Shown piece by piece: positions 5,858 to 13,378 of a stretch of 13,922 bases of DNA. The position numbers were made by a program, and so were the translations under genes. The first letter of the stretch is position 1, and the number at the start of each line of letters is the position of its first letter. The stretch is from contig JARRRL010000157.1 of NCBI GenBank assembly GCA_037380725.1, positions 1 to 13,922 on the forward strand. The letters are read 5' to 3'. Under the pieces are notes generated by a model that had not been told where the DNA came from, did no database searches, and saw nothing but the letters and a program-made list of their open reading frames with translations. The stretch comes from JARRRL01 sp037380725. GTDB lineage: Bacteria; Pseudomonadota; Gammaproteobacteria; Pseudomonadales; JANQJO01.

Positions 5858-6775
5858 ATGATTCGATGCGTGCGCGTGCGGTCGGCAGCCGTGCAGGCCG
5901 TGAAAGCGGAAATGGCCCGTTTGGAGGCGCTGCTGAGCCATTATCAAACCAGCAGTGATGTGGGGCGGGTGAATGGAGCTCCGGCGGGACAGGCGGTGCC
6001 GGTGTCGGCGGAATTGATATATTTGATCGAACGGGCGCGGCGGTTTTCGGAGCTGTCCCACGGCGCTTTTGATATTACGGTTGGCAGCGCGGAAAAATTG
6101 TATGACTTACGCCGAGGGCGTGCGCCCAGTGCCGAGCGTTTGCGTACGGCGACAGATCGCATTGATTACCGTCGTGTGCACACCGACGCCGTGGCGAATA
6201 CCGTTACCTTGACCTTACCGGACATGTCTCTGGATTTAGGGGGAATCGGGAAAGGATATGCGGTGGATCGGTGTGTGGAAAAGCTGCGTGCTTTAGGAAT
6301 TCACCAGGCTGCCCTCACGGCGGGTGGCGATACGCGCTTATTGGGTAATCGCGGTGATCGACCTTGGTGGGTGGGCATTCGGCATCCGCGAGATCGTGAG
6401 CAACAGGCTTTGGTCTTGCCCTTGGAGGATACGGCGATTTCCACTTCAGGTGATTACGAGCGTTTTTTTGTTCAAGGTAAAGAGCGTGTGCACCATATAT
6501 TAAGCCCGAAGACGGGTCGTCCCACGACGGAGCTTGCCAGTGTATCTGTATTGCATGCGGAATCCACCAGTGCGGACGCGTTGGCTACGACTTTGTTTGT
6601 GCTGGGGACAAAAGCGGGTATGGCTTTGGTGGAACGCTTACCGGATGTGGATGCTATTTTTATCGATCGGGCTGGCAACGTTTTTTACAGCTCGGCCTTG
6701 TCGGCCTTATCGGACGGTCCAGCGCCGAAACCGCTGGATATGTCGGAGTCGGAAAAGGTGGACTCCAGCAAATAA
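5858..6775 (+). CDS. apbE: ApbE-family FAD:protein FMN transferase, N-terminus truncated or mis-started
   Basis: 305 residues from ATG 5858. ApbE enzymes move FMN from FAD onto a Ser/Thr of exported redox proteins, using Mg2+. Visible family blocks are: AEMARLEALLSHYQTSSDVGRVN (residues 18-39), the GGIGKGYAVD loop (128-137), AGGDTRLLG (155-163), STSGDYERFF (195-204), HHILSPKTGRP (212-222), and the metal/catalytic SADALATT segment (238-245). The start is odd. Periplasmic ApbE proteins begin with a signal peptide and a strand starting MGT; here nothing like it fits after the DUF3570 stop at 5853. The frame stays open upstream to ATG 5813 or ATG 5777, but that stretch overlaps DUF3570 codons and looks like an accidental frame. 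ATGGG at 5853-5857 may be a relic of the MGT start. Truncation, frameshift or a deletion is possible. The C-terminal half looks intact, so the enzyme could still work if exported. Confidence 0.85.
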   Translation: MIRCVRVRSAAVQAVKAEMARLEALLSHYQTSSDVGRVNGAPAGQAVPVSAELIYLIERARRFSELSHGAFDITVGSAEKLYDLRRGRAPSAERLRTATDRIDYRRVHTDAVANTVTLTLPDMSLDLGGIGKGYAVDRCVEKLRALGIHQAALTAGGDTRLLGNRGDRPWWVGIRHPRDREQQALVLPLEDTAISTSGDYERFFVQGKERVHHILSPKTGRPTTELASVSVLHAESTSADALATTLFVLGTKAGMALVERLPDVDAIFIDRAGNVFYSSALSALSDGPAPKPLDMSESEKVDSSK

Positions 6776-6776
6776 G

Positions 6777-6861
6777 TATTGAGTTTAGGCCATTGTGGGT
6801 AAAACATTGTGGACTAAGCATTGAAGGCTAAGCATTGAAGGCTAAAGCATTGCGGGCAAAG
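6777..6861. repeat. Intergenic tandem repeat, five to six units of 14-15 bp
   Basis: The 111-bp gap between the ApbE gene stop and the next proposed start is filled by a tandem array: units at 6791-6804, 6805-6818, 6819-6832, 6833-6847 (15 bp) and 6848-6861, with a degenerate unit at 6777-6790. The consensus is CATTGNNGGCTAAG. Units three and four are identical over the first 14 bp, suggesting recent duplication. A partial CAT-GATTG follows. It is the only clear break within the downstream half of the block, so it may be a leader or regulatory spacer; no promoter boxes stand out. Confidence 0.75.
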
Positions 6862-6886
6862 CATGATTGAAACAAGGTATAAATGC

Positions 6887-7444
6887 ATGAAGAGGACGCA
6901 GACGGTGACAGGTATAAAAAAGTGGCGTGAGGTGTGGACGCTGATGCTGTTGATGGCCAGTGTGTCGATGCTGCACGCCGAGGACCTCAAACTCCAGGAT
7001 GAAGTCATGAGTCTGGAGGAAATACAAACTGAAATCCTGCAGTTAAACCGGGATTTATTTATGTTAGAAGAAGATCTGCTGTTTCCACCGAATACACAAG
7101 TGGTGGTTTTTGTGGGGTGGCGAGGCGCGGCTTTTTTTAACTTAGACAGCATTGAGTTGAAAATTGATGACAAAGTGGTGTCGGCACATTTGTATACCGA
7201 TCGCCAAAAAGCAGCACTCAAAGCCGGTGGTTTGCAGCGTTTGTATTTGGGTAATTTAAAGGCCGGTCAACACGAAGTGACGGCTATTATGACCGGCATT
7301 GGACCGGAGCAACGTGAGTACCGTCGCGCAGCAAGTTTAAGCATTGAAAAAACCACTGAACCGCTTCGCTTGGCGCTCGACATTCGTGATGATCCGCAAA
7401 AGCAACAGCCACAATTTACCTTATCGACGTGGAGTACGGAATGA
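6887..7444 (+). CDS. Small secreted protein with coiled-coil and beta domain (unnamed conserved family)
   Basis: 185 residues from ATG 6887, chosen because AAGG (6874-6877) lies nine bases upstream and the signal peptide then reads naturally (basic MKRTQTVTGIKKWR, hydrophobic LMLLMASVSM, cleavage LHA-ED at residue 31). ATG 6863 is an in-frame alternative. After the signal, LQDEVMSLEEIQTEILQLNRD forms a short predicted coiled coil. Then strands follow: TQVVVFVGW, IELKIDDKVVSAHLY, GLQRLYLGNLKAGQHEVTAIMTG, ASLSIEKTTEPLRLALDIRD. This resembles a PEGA/Ig-like beta fold. I recall similar proteins in related gene blocks, sometimes misnamed as AraC regulators; nothing here looks like a DNA-binding domain. 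The ATGA junction with the next gene suggests coupled translation. The probable role is a periplasmic partner of the two TPR proteins; function is unknown. Confidence 0.75.
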   Translation: MKRTQTVTGIKKWREVWTLMLLMASVSMLHAEDLKLQDEVMSLEEIQTEILQLNRDLFMLEEDLLFPPNTQVVVFVGWRGAAFFNLDSIELKIDDKVVSAHLYTDRQKAALKAGGLQRLYLGNLKAGQHEVTAIMTGIGPEQREYRRAASLSIEKTTEPLRLALDIRDDPQKQQPQFTLSTWSTE

Positions 7445-9489
7445 GTCTATTGGCTCGATGCCGATGTCCTGTCGGCGCGCTGATACTGTTTGGCGTGGCG
7501 TCGCTTTTTGCGGCGTCTGCTGGCTCGGCGGCGTCTTCCGATGCCGCGACGGCGGAGCGCATTGAGCTCAACAGTACGGCATTGGGTGAAGCCATTTATT
7601 TCGCCAACACACAGGCGTATTTTGAAGCGGCCACGCGTTTATTGGTTGCGGAAGCGCGTGAGACGGAAGAAACGCAAGCCATACCGCGTCGATTGTTTCT
7701 CAGCAGCTTATTGTGGCAATTGGGCGCAAGCGATTACGCGATGCGCTTAGTCGAAACGACGCCGTTGCCGGAAAACAATCCCCATCTTCTTCAGCGTATT
7801 TACCTGCAGCGAGCGACCCTGGCTTTGCGGCGGCAAGATTTGCCGGCCTTTGAGCAGGCGATACGCGAGCTCGGAGCGCAAACGGCTGAATCAAGCATGC
7901 GTGATGATATCCAGCAGCGCGTACAGGCGCTGCGCTTACAGGCCATGATTTTGTCGGGCGATGTATCGCAGGCGGCGGAAACCTGGACGCAGTTACCCCT
8001 TGATTCGTTTGAACGACCTTTTCTGCATCAAGCTATTTTGGCACAACTTTTTCAAGCTCAAGCTCAAGCTCAAGCTCAAGTTCAAGTTCAAGACCAAGCT
8101 CAAGACGAAACAGAGCAACAGCCATCAGAAGAGCAGATGCCGTGGGAAATGTGGCTGGATAAGGGGTCGGATTTAACGCTGACTGAACGCAGTCGTGGTG
8201 ATGCTCAACAGGCGGCGCGTGAGCAGACGATGTATCGACAAGCTATTGCCGAGCGCTATACATTGCAGCAAGCGTTTGTGTCTTTGAGTCGAGAAGCGTT
8301 TTCTGAAGCGCTGTTGGCCTTTGATCGAATTCCTTTGGATTCGCCGTTTTTGGCGGAAGCCCTGGCGGGAAAAATCCGGGCTCATGTTGGCTTGGGCGAT
8401 GCTGAAGGCGCTCGTTCAAGCTGGCAAACCATGCTAAAACGGACTCCGGCTGATTTACAAACGGTACACGCCGGTCTTTGGGTGGCGGCGCTTTTGCAGC
8501 AAAAAGGGGCTTTGGCTTCCGCACGCAATATATTAAACACACAGGCCAATCGCTTGAACGATTTTCGGCGGGCGTTTCAGGCCTTGCGTGACGTGGAAGC
8601 GCCGCTGCACGCCGATGAACCCTTGCTGCAAGAGAATCCCATTGCGTGGCTGTATTTTCAGGATTTGAGCTTGGAAGACACGTGGCAACAGGCTAAGGCG
8701 CGTTGGGAGCGCATGCGTGAGGCGCAAGGGCTGTTGGATGTGAATGCCAGGCGTTTGGTGGCTTTGGAGGAAGGGTTTGCGCTCAAGCGACAATTGCGCC
8801 TGACGCGGGCGTCCGATGCGGAACTCGATGGCTACCAACTGCGGCGTGCGAATAGTCAGCAAGCCCATGAGGCGGCGCTGTCGACGCTGGCTGATCGGGT
8901 GGCTCGATTTGGTGATTTGGCTTTGGCTGAACCGGAAACGCAAGCCTTGTGGAATGGCTTGCAAAGCGCCAAGGCTCGGCTGGCGCGTCTACAGTTAGCA
9001 CCGTCCTTCACAGAGGGTGAATCGGCACAGCGGGTATTAGCCACGGCGCAGGGCGTGTTGCTGTGGCAGGCGTATGAGGATTCCTTATCGCGGGCGTGGC
9101 GTGTGAGGCACTTGCAAGCCAAACACCAAGCGGGTTTGAAGGAGGCGGCGGAACGCATTCAACGCATTGAGCGCGAACTGCTGCGTCAACGCGATTTGGA
9201 GCGCGATGAGCAACGGCTGTCGGTTTTTTCCCAACGATGGCGGCGTTTGTCTCGCGGTGTGGACAGTGAATTGCAGCGTGAGTATGAACAGGTGCTGCGC
9301 GTACAAGGTCAATTCTGTGTTCATCTCTTGCAGGATGTTGAGGCATTGGATGAGCGGATTCAATACGCTCTGGCGCGGGTTGAGGATGCGTTGTGGCTTC
9401 AGCAGCTCGATCGTCGTAGCACTAATAAAAATAATACCAAGAGCACTAACAAAAATAATAACAAGAATGATCCTAAGGAGGCGCCATGA
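7441..9489 (+). CDS. Large secreted helical-repeat (TPR-like) protein
   Basis: 682 residues from ATG 7441, which has GGAG six bases upstream and overlaps the previous stop (ATGA). The signal peptide ends at GSA-AS (about residue 30). Most of the mature protein is alpha-helical and Ala/Leu/Gln/Arg-rich with TPR-like pairs (e.g. GEAIYFANTQAYFEAATRLL, AEALAGKIRAHVGLGDAEGA, GLWVAALLQQKGALASARNI), though canonical TPR motifs are degenerate. Residues ~545-640 are a charged coiled coil (ERIQRIERELLRQRDLERDE). Two low-complexity insertions stand out: a Gln-Ala/Val/Asp run starting at residue 205 and an STNKNN repeat in the last 23 residues. The protein is likely a periplasmic scaffold working with the next TPR lipoprotein, to which it is translationally coupled. 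It resembles large TPR-like envelope proteins of the Glt/Agl type only in general form; no specific orthology is claimed. Confidence 0.75.
   Translation: MSLLARCRCPVGALILFGVASLFAASAGSAASSDAATAERIELNSTALGEAIYFANTQAYFEAATRLLVAEARETEETQAIPRRLFLSSLLWQLGASDYAMRLVETTPLPENNPHLLQRIYLQRATLALRRQDLPAFEQAIRELGAQTAESSMRDDIQQRVQALRLQAMILSGDVSQAAETWTQLPLDSFERPFLHQAILAQLFQAQAQAQAQVQVQDQAQDETEQQPSEEQMPWEMWLDKGSDLTLTERSRGDAQQAAREQTMYRQAIAERYTLQQAFVSLSREAFSEALLAFDRIPLDSPFLAEALAGKIRAHVGLGDAEGARSSWQTMLKRTPADLQTVHAGLWVAALLQQKGALASARNILNTQANRLNDFRRAFQALRDVEAPLHADEPLLQENPIAWLYFQDLSLEDTWQQAKARWERMREAQGLLDVNARRLVALEEGFALKRQLRLTRASDAELDGYQLRRANSQQAHEAALSTLADRVARFGDLALAEPETQALWNGLQSAKARLARLQLAPSFTEGESAQRVLATAQGVLLWQAYEDSLSRAWRVRHLQAKHQAGLKEAAERIQRIERELLRQRDLERDEQRLSVFSQRWRRLSRGVDSELQREYEQVLRVQGQFCVHLLQDVEALDERIQYALARVEDALWLQQLDRRSTNKNNTKSTNKNNNKNDPKEAP
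8053..8106 (+). repeat. Hexanucleotide repeat, nine CAAGNN units, encoding (QA)4(QV)2-QD-QA-QD
   Basis: Nine consecutive 6-bp units start at 8053: CAAGCT x4, CAAGTT x2, CAAGAC, CAAGCT, CAAGAC. They are in frame (residues 205-222 of the helical-repeat protein), giving alternating Gln with Ala, Val or Asp. Because the unit is 6 bp, slippage would change length without a frameshift. Confidence 0.85.
9418..9465 (+). repeat. 24-bp tandem duplication encoding STNKNNTK-STNKNNNK
   Basis: Units 9418-9441 and 9442-9465 are nearly identical (two differences by eye). They form an Asn/Lys-rich tail at residues 660-675 of the helical-repeat protein. The A-rich stretch leads straight into the strong Shine-Dalgarno of the next gene, so it may also keep that ribosome-binding site unstructured. 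Confidence 0.8.
9474..9481 (+). promoter_or_regulatory. Full-length Shine-Dalgarno TAAGGAGG before the TPR lipoprotein gene
   Basis: TAAGGAGG is a perfect match to the 16S anti-Shine-Dalgarno core and sits four bases before ATG 9486. It lies inside the end of the upstream gene and is the strongest ribosome-binding site in the window. It fixes the start of the downstream gene and suggests high expression, together with ATGA coupling. Confidence 0.8.
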
Positions 9490-12400
9490 CTCGATGCCGT
9501 GCTTCCATCACTTTACTCACGTGTTTGCTTGCGCCGTCGTTTGTGGCGCTGGTCGGGTGTTCATCTCTACACTTGGGTCGCCAAGGTGATCGAGCTGAAC
9601 GGAGCAATACCGTGGGTGCAGCGGTGGACTTGGAGCGTAAGGCTCTAAAATCGGTAAAACCCTCATCAGCGCTTGCGCGCACCGCTGAGCCGCAGTTGGA
9701 TCCACAGTTGGATTCACAAGAGTTGGAACCGCAATTGAGCGATATCATTCAGCGTTATCAGCAGGCCTTGGTTGTGGTGCATGACCCGGTGATTCGAGCT
9801 CAGATTGAGCAGCGTCTGGCGGATTTGCGATTACAAGGCGCGCAATGGGGTGAGAACGATTCAGCGGATTCGACAGCGGTCGCTTCAATGATGGAACAGT
9901 ATGAAGCAGCCTTGGATGGCTATCGCACACTGATTAAGCGTTATCCGCAACATCCGCAAATGGCGGACATTTTATACCGTTTATCGCAAGCGGCGGACCG
10001 CGCTGGGCGGCGCGATACCGCGCAAAACCATCTACAGAACTTAGTGGAAAGGTATCCAGAGAGCCCTTGGGCAACGGATGCGTGGTATCGATTGGGAGAC
10101 TTTGCGTTCACCGATCACCGCTATCGGGAAGCTGAGTCGAGTTTTCGAAAGGTTTTGCAGCACGATGAAACGTCTGCCTCCTTGAAGCAATACGCGTGGT
10201 ACATGTTGGGATGGAGCTTATTTAAGCAAAGTCACTATGCGCAAGCGCAAGAAGCGTTTATGAATGGTTTGGACTGGTTGGCAATGCGTCATGCTATCCC
10301 CGAAGACTTAACTTTTTTGAAGGAAAAGGGAGGATTGAAGGAAAAAGGGGGTGCAGAAGCGGGTCGTTCCAATGCGACGAAAAGTGAAATGCTGTACGAC
10401 ACCTTGCGGGCGCAAAGTTTAATTTTTGATGAACTCGGCGGGGTGGAAATGCTGGTGAAGGCGCTGAGCGATCGCCCCGAAGCGGGACGACAAGCGGCGT
10501 ATCAACATCTGCTGTTTGAACGTTTAGCGATGTATTATTTGGACAAAAAGCGTTATCAAGAAGCTGCGCTGGTTTTGTTGCGTTACAACGAGGTTTTCCC
10601 CGACAGCGTTCGTGCGCAAGCTTATCAAGTGAATGTGATCGCGATGTATCAGCAAGCGGGCTTTTCGGGGCTCGTGTTAGAAGAAAAAGCCCGTTTCGTA
10701 AAACGGTTTGCGCCGGATACGCCTTACGGTACATCGACGTCTGCTGAGAATCAATCAGATAGCCAAACGCGCACGCGTGAATACCTCATGAGTTTGAGTC
10801 GTTTTTTTCACGCGAACGCACAGCGTATGGCGTCAAAATTGACGGATGCGCGGTTTGCTGATCGTCGGGAGACCGTGCGAGAGCACGTGAATACTTCGTA
10901 CAGTGAAGCGATTATGTGGTACAAGCGTTATGTGGCGCTGTATCCAAATGATGAAGAGACAGCGCAGCACTATTTTATGTTGGGAGAAAGTTATTACGCC
11001 TTGGCGCAATATCGTGAAGCGGTGACCGCGTATGATCAAGCGGCTCGTTTGTGGTCATCACGTGATCCCAAAACGGCTGATAACGCGGAGCGGGCAAGTA
11101 AAGCGGCTTACGCCGCAGTGGTGGCTTACGCCTCGCATACGCAAGCGCTGCTTGATGCCACTGCAAGGCCAGGAGCGACATCAAAAGAACAAGCTGTGGC
11201 GCGCCGTGAACAAATTGAACATGGTTTGGCGTTCGCGTCGGGTTTCCCGCTGCACCCGCAAGCGACCTTGGTGCGCTTGAATATGGCGAAGTATTTGTTG
11301 GACTTGGGGGAGTACGCGCGAGTCAAAGCGCAGGCGGATGTCTTGTTGACTGAGGCACCTGAGCACGTGACGCAAGCGGGAGCTCGCGATAAAAATAAAA
11401 ATAAAGATGAACTTGCCTTGACCGTGAAAAAAGACGCGCGGGAATTGCGCGCATTGAGTGCGTTTGAATTGGCTGATTACGCGCAGGCTGAAGCCGATTA
11501 CCTCGCGTTAGGGCGCTTACCCGGTACGGAGGCGGCCACGCGTCAAACCTGGTCTCATCAGATGGCCATCTGTATTTTTAAACAAGGCGAGCGTGCGGTG
11601 GAGCGCAAGCACTTGGACGAAGCCGTTGATCACTTTGCGCGGCTGAGCGAACAAGCGCCCACGGACCCTTTACGTGAACAAGCCGACTACGATCGCGCGA
11701 CGTATTTGCTGCAGCTTGAACGCTGGCCTGAAGCGATAGCGGTATTGCGTGATTTTCAGAAGCGTTTTCCACGCTCTGAATTTAAGGGAACGATTGCGGT
11801 GAAATTGGCGCATGCGTTTGAAGCGACTGAATCCTGGGCTGATGCAGCCGTATATTATTTGCGGCTGGCGAAACAGGGTGCGGACCCTGAGTTGCGTCGC
11901 GTGTCCTTGTTTCGTGCGGGTGAGTTGTTGCTCAAAGGGGGAGAGCGTCAAGGTGCGGTGCGTGCGTTTCGTGAATACGCACACACGTATGCACGCCCTG
12001 TTGGACCGTGGCTGGAGAGTCAATACCACTTGACGGAATTGTATCAAGATTTAGGGCTGTCGGCGAAGCGAGACTTTTGGTTGCGTCGGTTAATCAAAGC
12101 ACATAAAACTCTGGGCGATGAACAAACCGAGCGATCGCGTTATTTGGCGGCCAGTGCACAAACGGAATTTGCGCGGCGTGATTCGGTAGCCTTTGAGGCG
12201 ATTGCGCTAAAACATCCGATCACGCGCAGTTTAAAACAAAAACAGAAAGCCTTGAAACGTGCGGCAGCGTCGTGGCAAGCGGTGGCGGCATACCAGGTGG
12301 CGCCGTTTGCGACTGAGGCGCAATTTCGCATCGCGCGTTTGTATCAACATTTGGCAGCGGCCTTAATGGCTTCTGAACGACCAGCTGGTTTAAGCGCCTT

Positions 12401-12611
12401 GGAAGTGGAGCAATATGATCTGTTGTTGGAGGAGCAAGCGTATCCCTTAGAAGAGCAAGCGATCGTTTTGCATGAAAAAAATCTAGAGAACGCCTGGCAG
12501 GGCGTCTACGACGAGTGGGTGAGTCGAAGTGTTGAAGCGCTAGCCAGTATTGTGCCTGTGCGCTACGCTCGTCGTGAACGGGGAGTATCGTTCAGTGAAT
12601 ATTATCACTAA
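9486..12611 (+). CDS. Large TPR-repeat lipoprotein
   Basis: 1041 residues. The lipoprotein signal MTRCRASITLLTCLLAPSF, then VALVGC with C25 as lipidated cysteine, followed by SSL, predicts outer-membrane anchoring. After a Gln/Leu/Asp/Pro-rich linker (PQLD repeats near 9690-9740), TPR units appear: residues ~145-270 (TLIKRYPQHPQMADILYRLS, WYRLGDFAFTDHRYREAESS, YMLGWSLFKQSHYAQAQEAF), ~475-530 (YFMLGESYYALAQYREAVTA) and ~650-840 (FELADYAQAEADYLAL, YDRATYLLQLERWPEAIAVL, LAHAFEATESWADAAVYYL, LFRAGELLLKGGERQGAV). It is comparable in architecture to long TPR envelope proteins that act as scaffolds. Hydrophilic insertions LKEKGG-LKEKGG (residues 278-289) and DKNKNKDE (from 635) interrupt the helical pairs. 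It begins at an ATGA overlap with the upstream gene and ends overlapping the next lipoprotein gene. The function is probably assembly of the envelope complex; substrate and partners are unknown. Confidence 0.85.
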   Translation: MTRCRASITLLTCLLAPSFVALVGCSSLHLGRQGDRAERSNTVGAAVDLERKALKSVKPSSALARTAEPQLDPQLDSQELEPQLSDIIQRYQQALVVVHDPVIRAQIEQRLADLRLQGAQWGENDSADSTAVASMMEQYEAALDGYRTLIKRYPQHPQMADILYRLSQAADRAGRRDTAQNHLQNLVERYPESPWATDAWYRLGDFAFTDHRYREAESSFRKVLQHDETSASLKQYAWYMLGWSLFKQSHYAQAQEAFMNGLDWLAMRHAIPEDLTFLKEKGGLKEKGGAEAGRSNATKSEMLYDTLRAQSLIFDELGGVEMLVKALSDRPEAGRQAAYQHLLFERLAMYYLDKKRYQEAALVLLRYNEVFPDSVRAQAYQVNVIAMYQQAGFSGLVLEEKARFVKRFAPDTPYGTSTSAENQSDSQTRTREYLMSLSRFFHANAQRMASKLTDARFADRRETVREHVNTSYSEAIMWYKRYVALYPNDEETAQHYFMLGESYYALAQYREAVTAYDQAARLWSSRDPKTADNAERASKAAYAAVVAYASHTQALLDATARPGATSKEQAVARREQIEHGLAFASGFPLHPQATLVRLNMAKYLLDLGEYARVKAQADVLLTEAPEHVTQAGARDKNKNKDELALTVKKDARELRALSAFELADYAQAEADYLALGRLPGTEAATRQTWSHQMAICIFKQGERAVERKHLDEAVDHFARLSEQAPTDPLREQADYDRATYLLQLERWPEAIAVLRDFQKRFPRSEFKGTIAVKLAHAFEATESWADAAVYYLRLAKQGADPELRRVSLFRAGELLLKGGERQGAVRAFREYAHTYARPVGPWLESQYHLTELYQDLGLSAKRDFWLRRLIKAHKTLGDEQTERSRYLAASAQTEFARRDSVAFEAIALKHPITRSLKQKQKALKRAAASWQAVAAYQVAPFATEAQFRIARLYQHLAAALMASERPAGLSALEVEQYDLLLEEQAYPLEEQAIVLHEKNLENAWQGVYDEWVSRSVEALASIVPVRYARRERGVSFSEYYH
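10317..10352 (+). repeat. 18-bp tandem duplication encoding LKEKGG x2
   Basis: Units 10317-10334 and 10335-10352 encode LKEKGG twice in the TPR lipoprotein, with only two or three base differences. They form a charged, glycine-containing insertion between helical repeats. Confidence 0.75.
11388..11411 (+). repeat. A-rich simple repeat encoding DKNKNKDE in the TPR lipoprotein
   Basis: The 6-bp unit AAAAAT is repeated at 11391-11396 and 11397-11402, plus AAA, flanked by GAT codons. It gives D-K-N-K-N-K-D-E, a charged loop in the helical domain. It is short (2.5 units), but similar in character to the STNKNN tail of the neighbouring gene. Confidence 0.5.
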
Positions 12612-13329
12612 ATGCAGCGCCGTTTCACTGTGCTTGACCTTGCTGTGCACCTTACCGGGTTGTGCAACGTTGAAATCCACACTGGCGTCGTGGGGAGGGC
12701 ACAAATCCACACACAAGACGGCGAAATCCGATGACCGTGATCAAGCCGAAGCGGAGCAGGCCAAAGCGAGTGAAAACGACGCGGGCGATGAGTCGTCTGG
12801 ACAGGCGATTGATCGAGGGCCAAATCCGTATTTGAAAAAAATACCCGAATTGGATGAACGGTATAAAAAGGACTTCCAGAGCGGGATTGATCAGATGAAG
12901 GCGGGCGACTGGTCATCGGCGATTAAAACCTGGCGAGCCTTGGCAAAGGCTTTACCGAAAGCCAGTGGGGTTCGACTTAATTTAGCCATCAGTTTGTCTG
13001 AGCAAGGTGATTTGCGCGCGGCGCGGACGGCGCTGGATGCGGGAATTGCGGCGAACAAGCGCAATGTGGAATTGTACAATTGGGCCGGGATGATCGCTCG
13101 GCGTCAAGGTGAATTTACTCAAGCTGAACAGTATTATCAAACTGGCATTGACCAATGGGCGGGCTACCCGCCGTTGTTTTTGAATTTAGGTATTTTGTAT
13201 GAAGTGTATTTGAACGAGAAAGAAAAGGCTTTGAAGCAATATCGTGTCTACCAAGCTTTGCAAGCTAAGCCCGATTCACAGGTTTCAAAGTGGATTGTGG
13301 ATTTGGAACGACGCGTATCCACGCCTTAA
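12595..13329 (+). CDS. TPR-domain lipoprotein
   Basis: 244 residues from GTG 12595, chosen because GGGGAG (12580-12585) lies nine bases upstream and a lipoprotein signal follows at once: MNIITKCSAVSLCLTLLCTL then PGC with C23. The longer frame from TTG 12550 would add 15 unlikely residues. A charged, acidic linker (about residues 45-75) leads to two or three TPR units at ~100-230: QSGIDQMKAGDWSSAIKTWR, RLNLAISLSEQGDLRAARTA, LYNWAGMIARRQGEFTQAEQ, LFLNLGILYEVYLNEKEKAL. It overlaps the end of the large TPR gene by 17 bp, so the two are likely co-translated and probably interact. This size and layout (lipid anchor, linker, C-terminal TPR) resemble small TPR lipoproteins such as GltE of the Myxococcus gliding apparatus; that link is only a structural analogy. 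Confidence 0.82.
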   Translation: MNIITKCSAVSLCLTLLCTLPGCATLKSTLASWGGHKSTHKTAKSDDRDQAEAEQAKASENDAGDESSGQAIDRGPNPYLKKIPELDERYKKDFQSGIDQMKAGDWSSAIKTWRALAKALPKASGVRLNLAISLSEQGDLRAARTALDAGIAANKRNVELYNWAGMIARRQGEFTQAEQYYQTGIDQWAGYPPLFLNLGILYEVYLNEKEKALKQYRVYQALQAKPDSQVSKWIVDLERRVSTP

Positions 13330-13378
13330 ATGTCGGTATTGGGAAAGTGCTTGCTGGGGACCTTATGAGGTTAGAGAA

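Noticed and set aside
6777..6861. CRISPR array
   Set aside because: Units of 14-15 bp are directly adjacent without spacers, so it is a plain tandem repeat.
8533..8964. Reverse-strand open frame of 143 codons within the helical-repeat gene
   Set aside because: Composition follows from the complement of Ala/Leu/Gln/Arg codons; no start signal or domain.
10294..10734. Reverse-strand open frame of 146 codons within the TPR lipoprotein gene
   Set aside because: Shadow of the TPR coding frame. Its Phe/Pro/Ser-rich part is simply the complement of the LKEKGG duplication.
12550..12594. Upstream TTG start for the small TPR lipoprotein gene
   Set aside because: It would put 15 extra residues before the lipoprotein signal and lacks a Shine-Dalgarno, whereas GTG 12595 has GGGGAG at good spacing.
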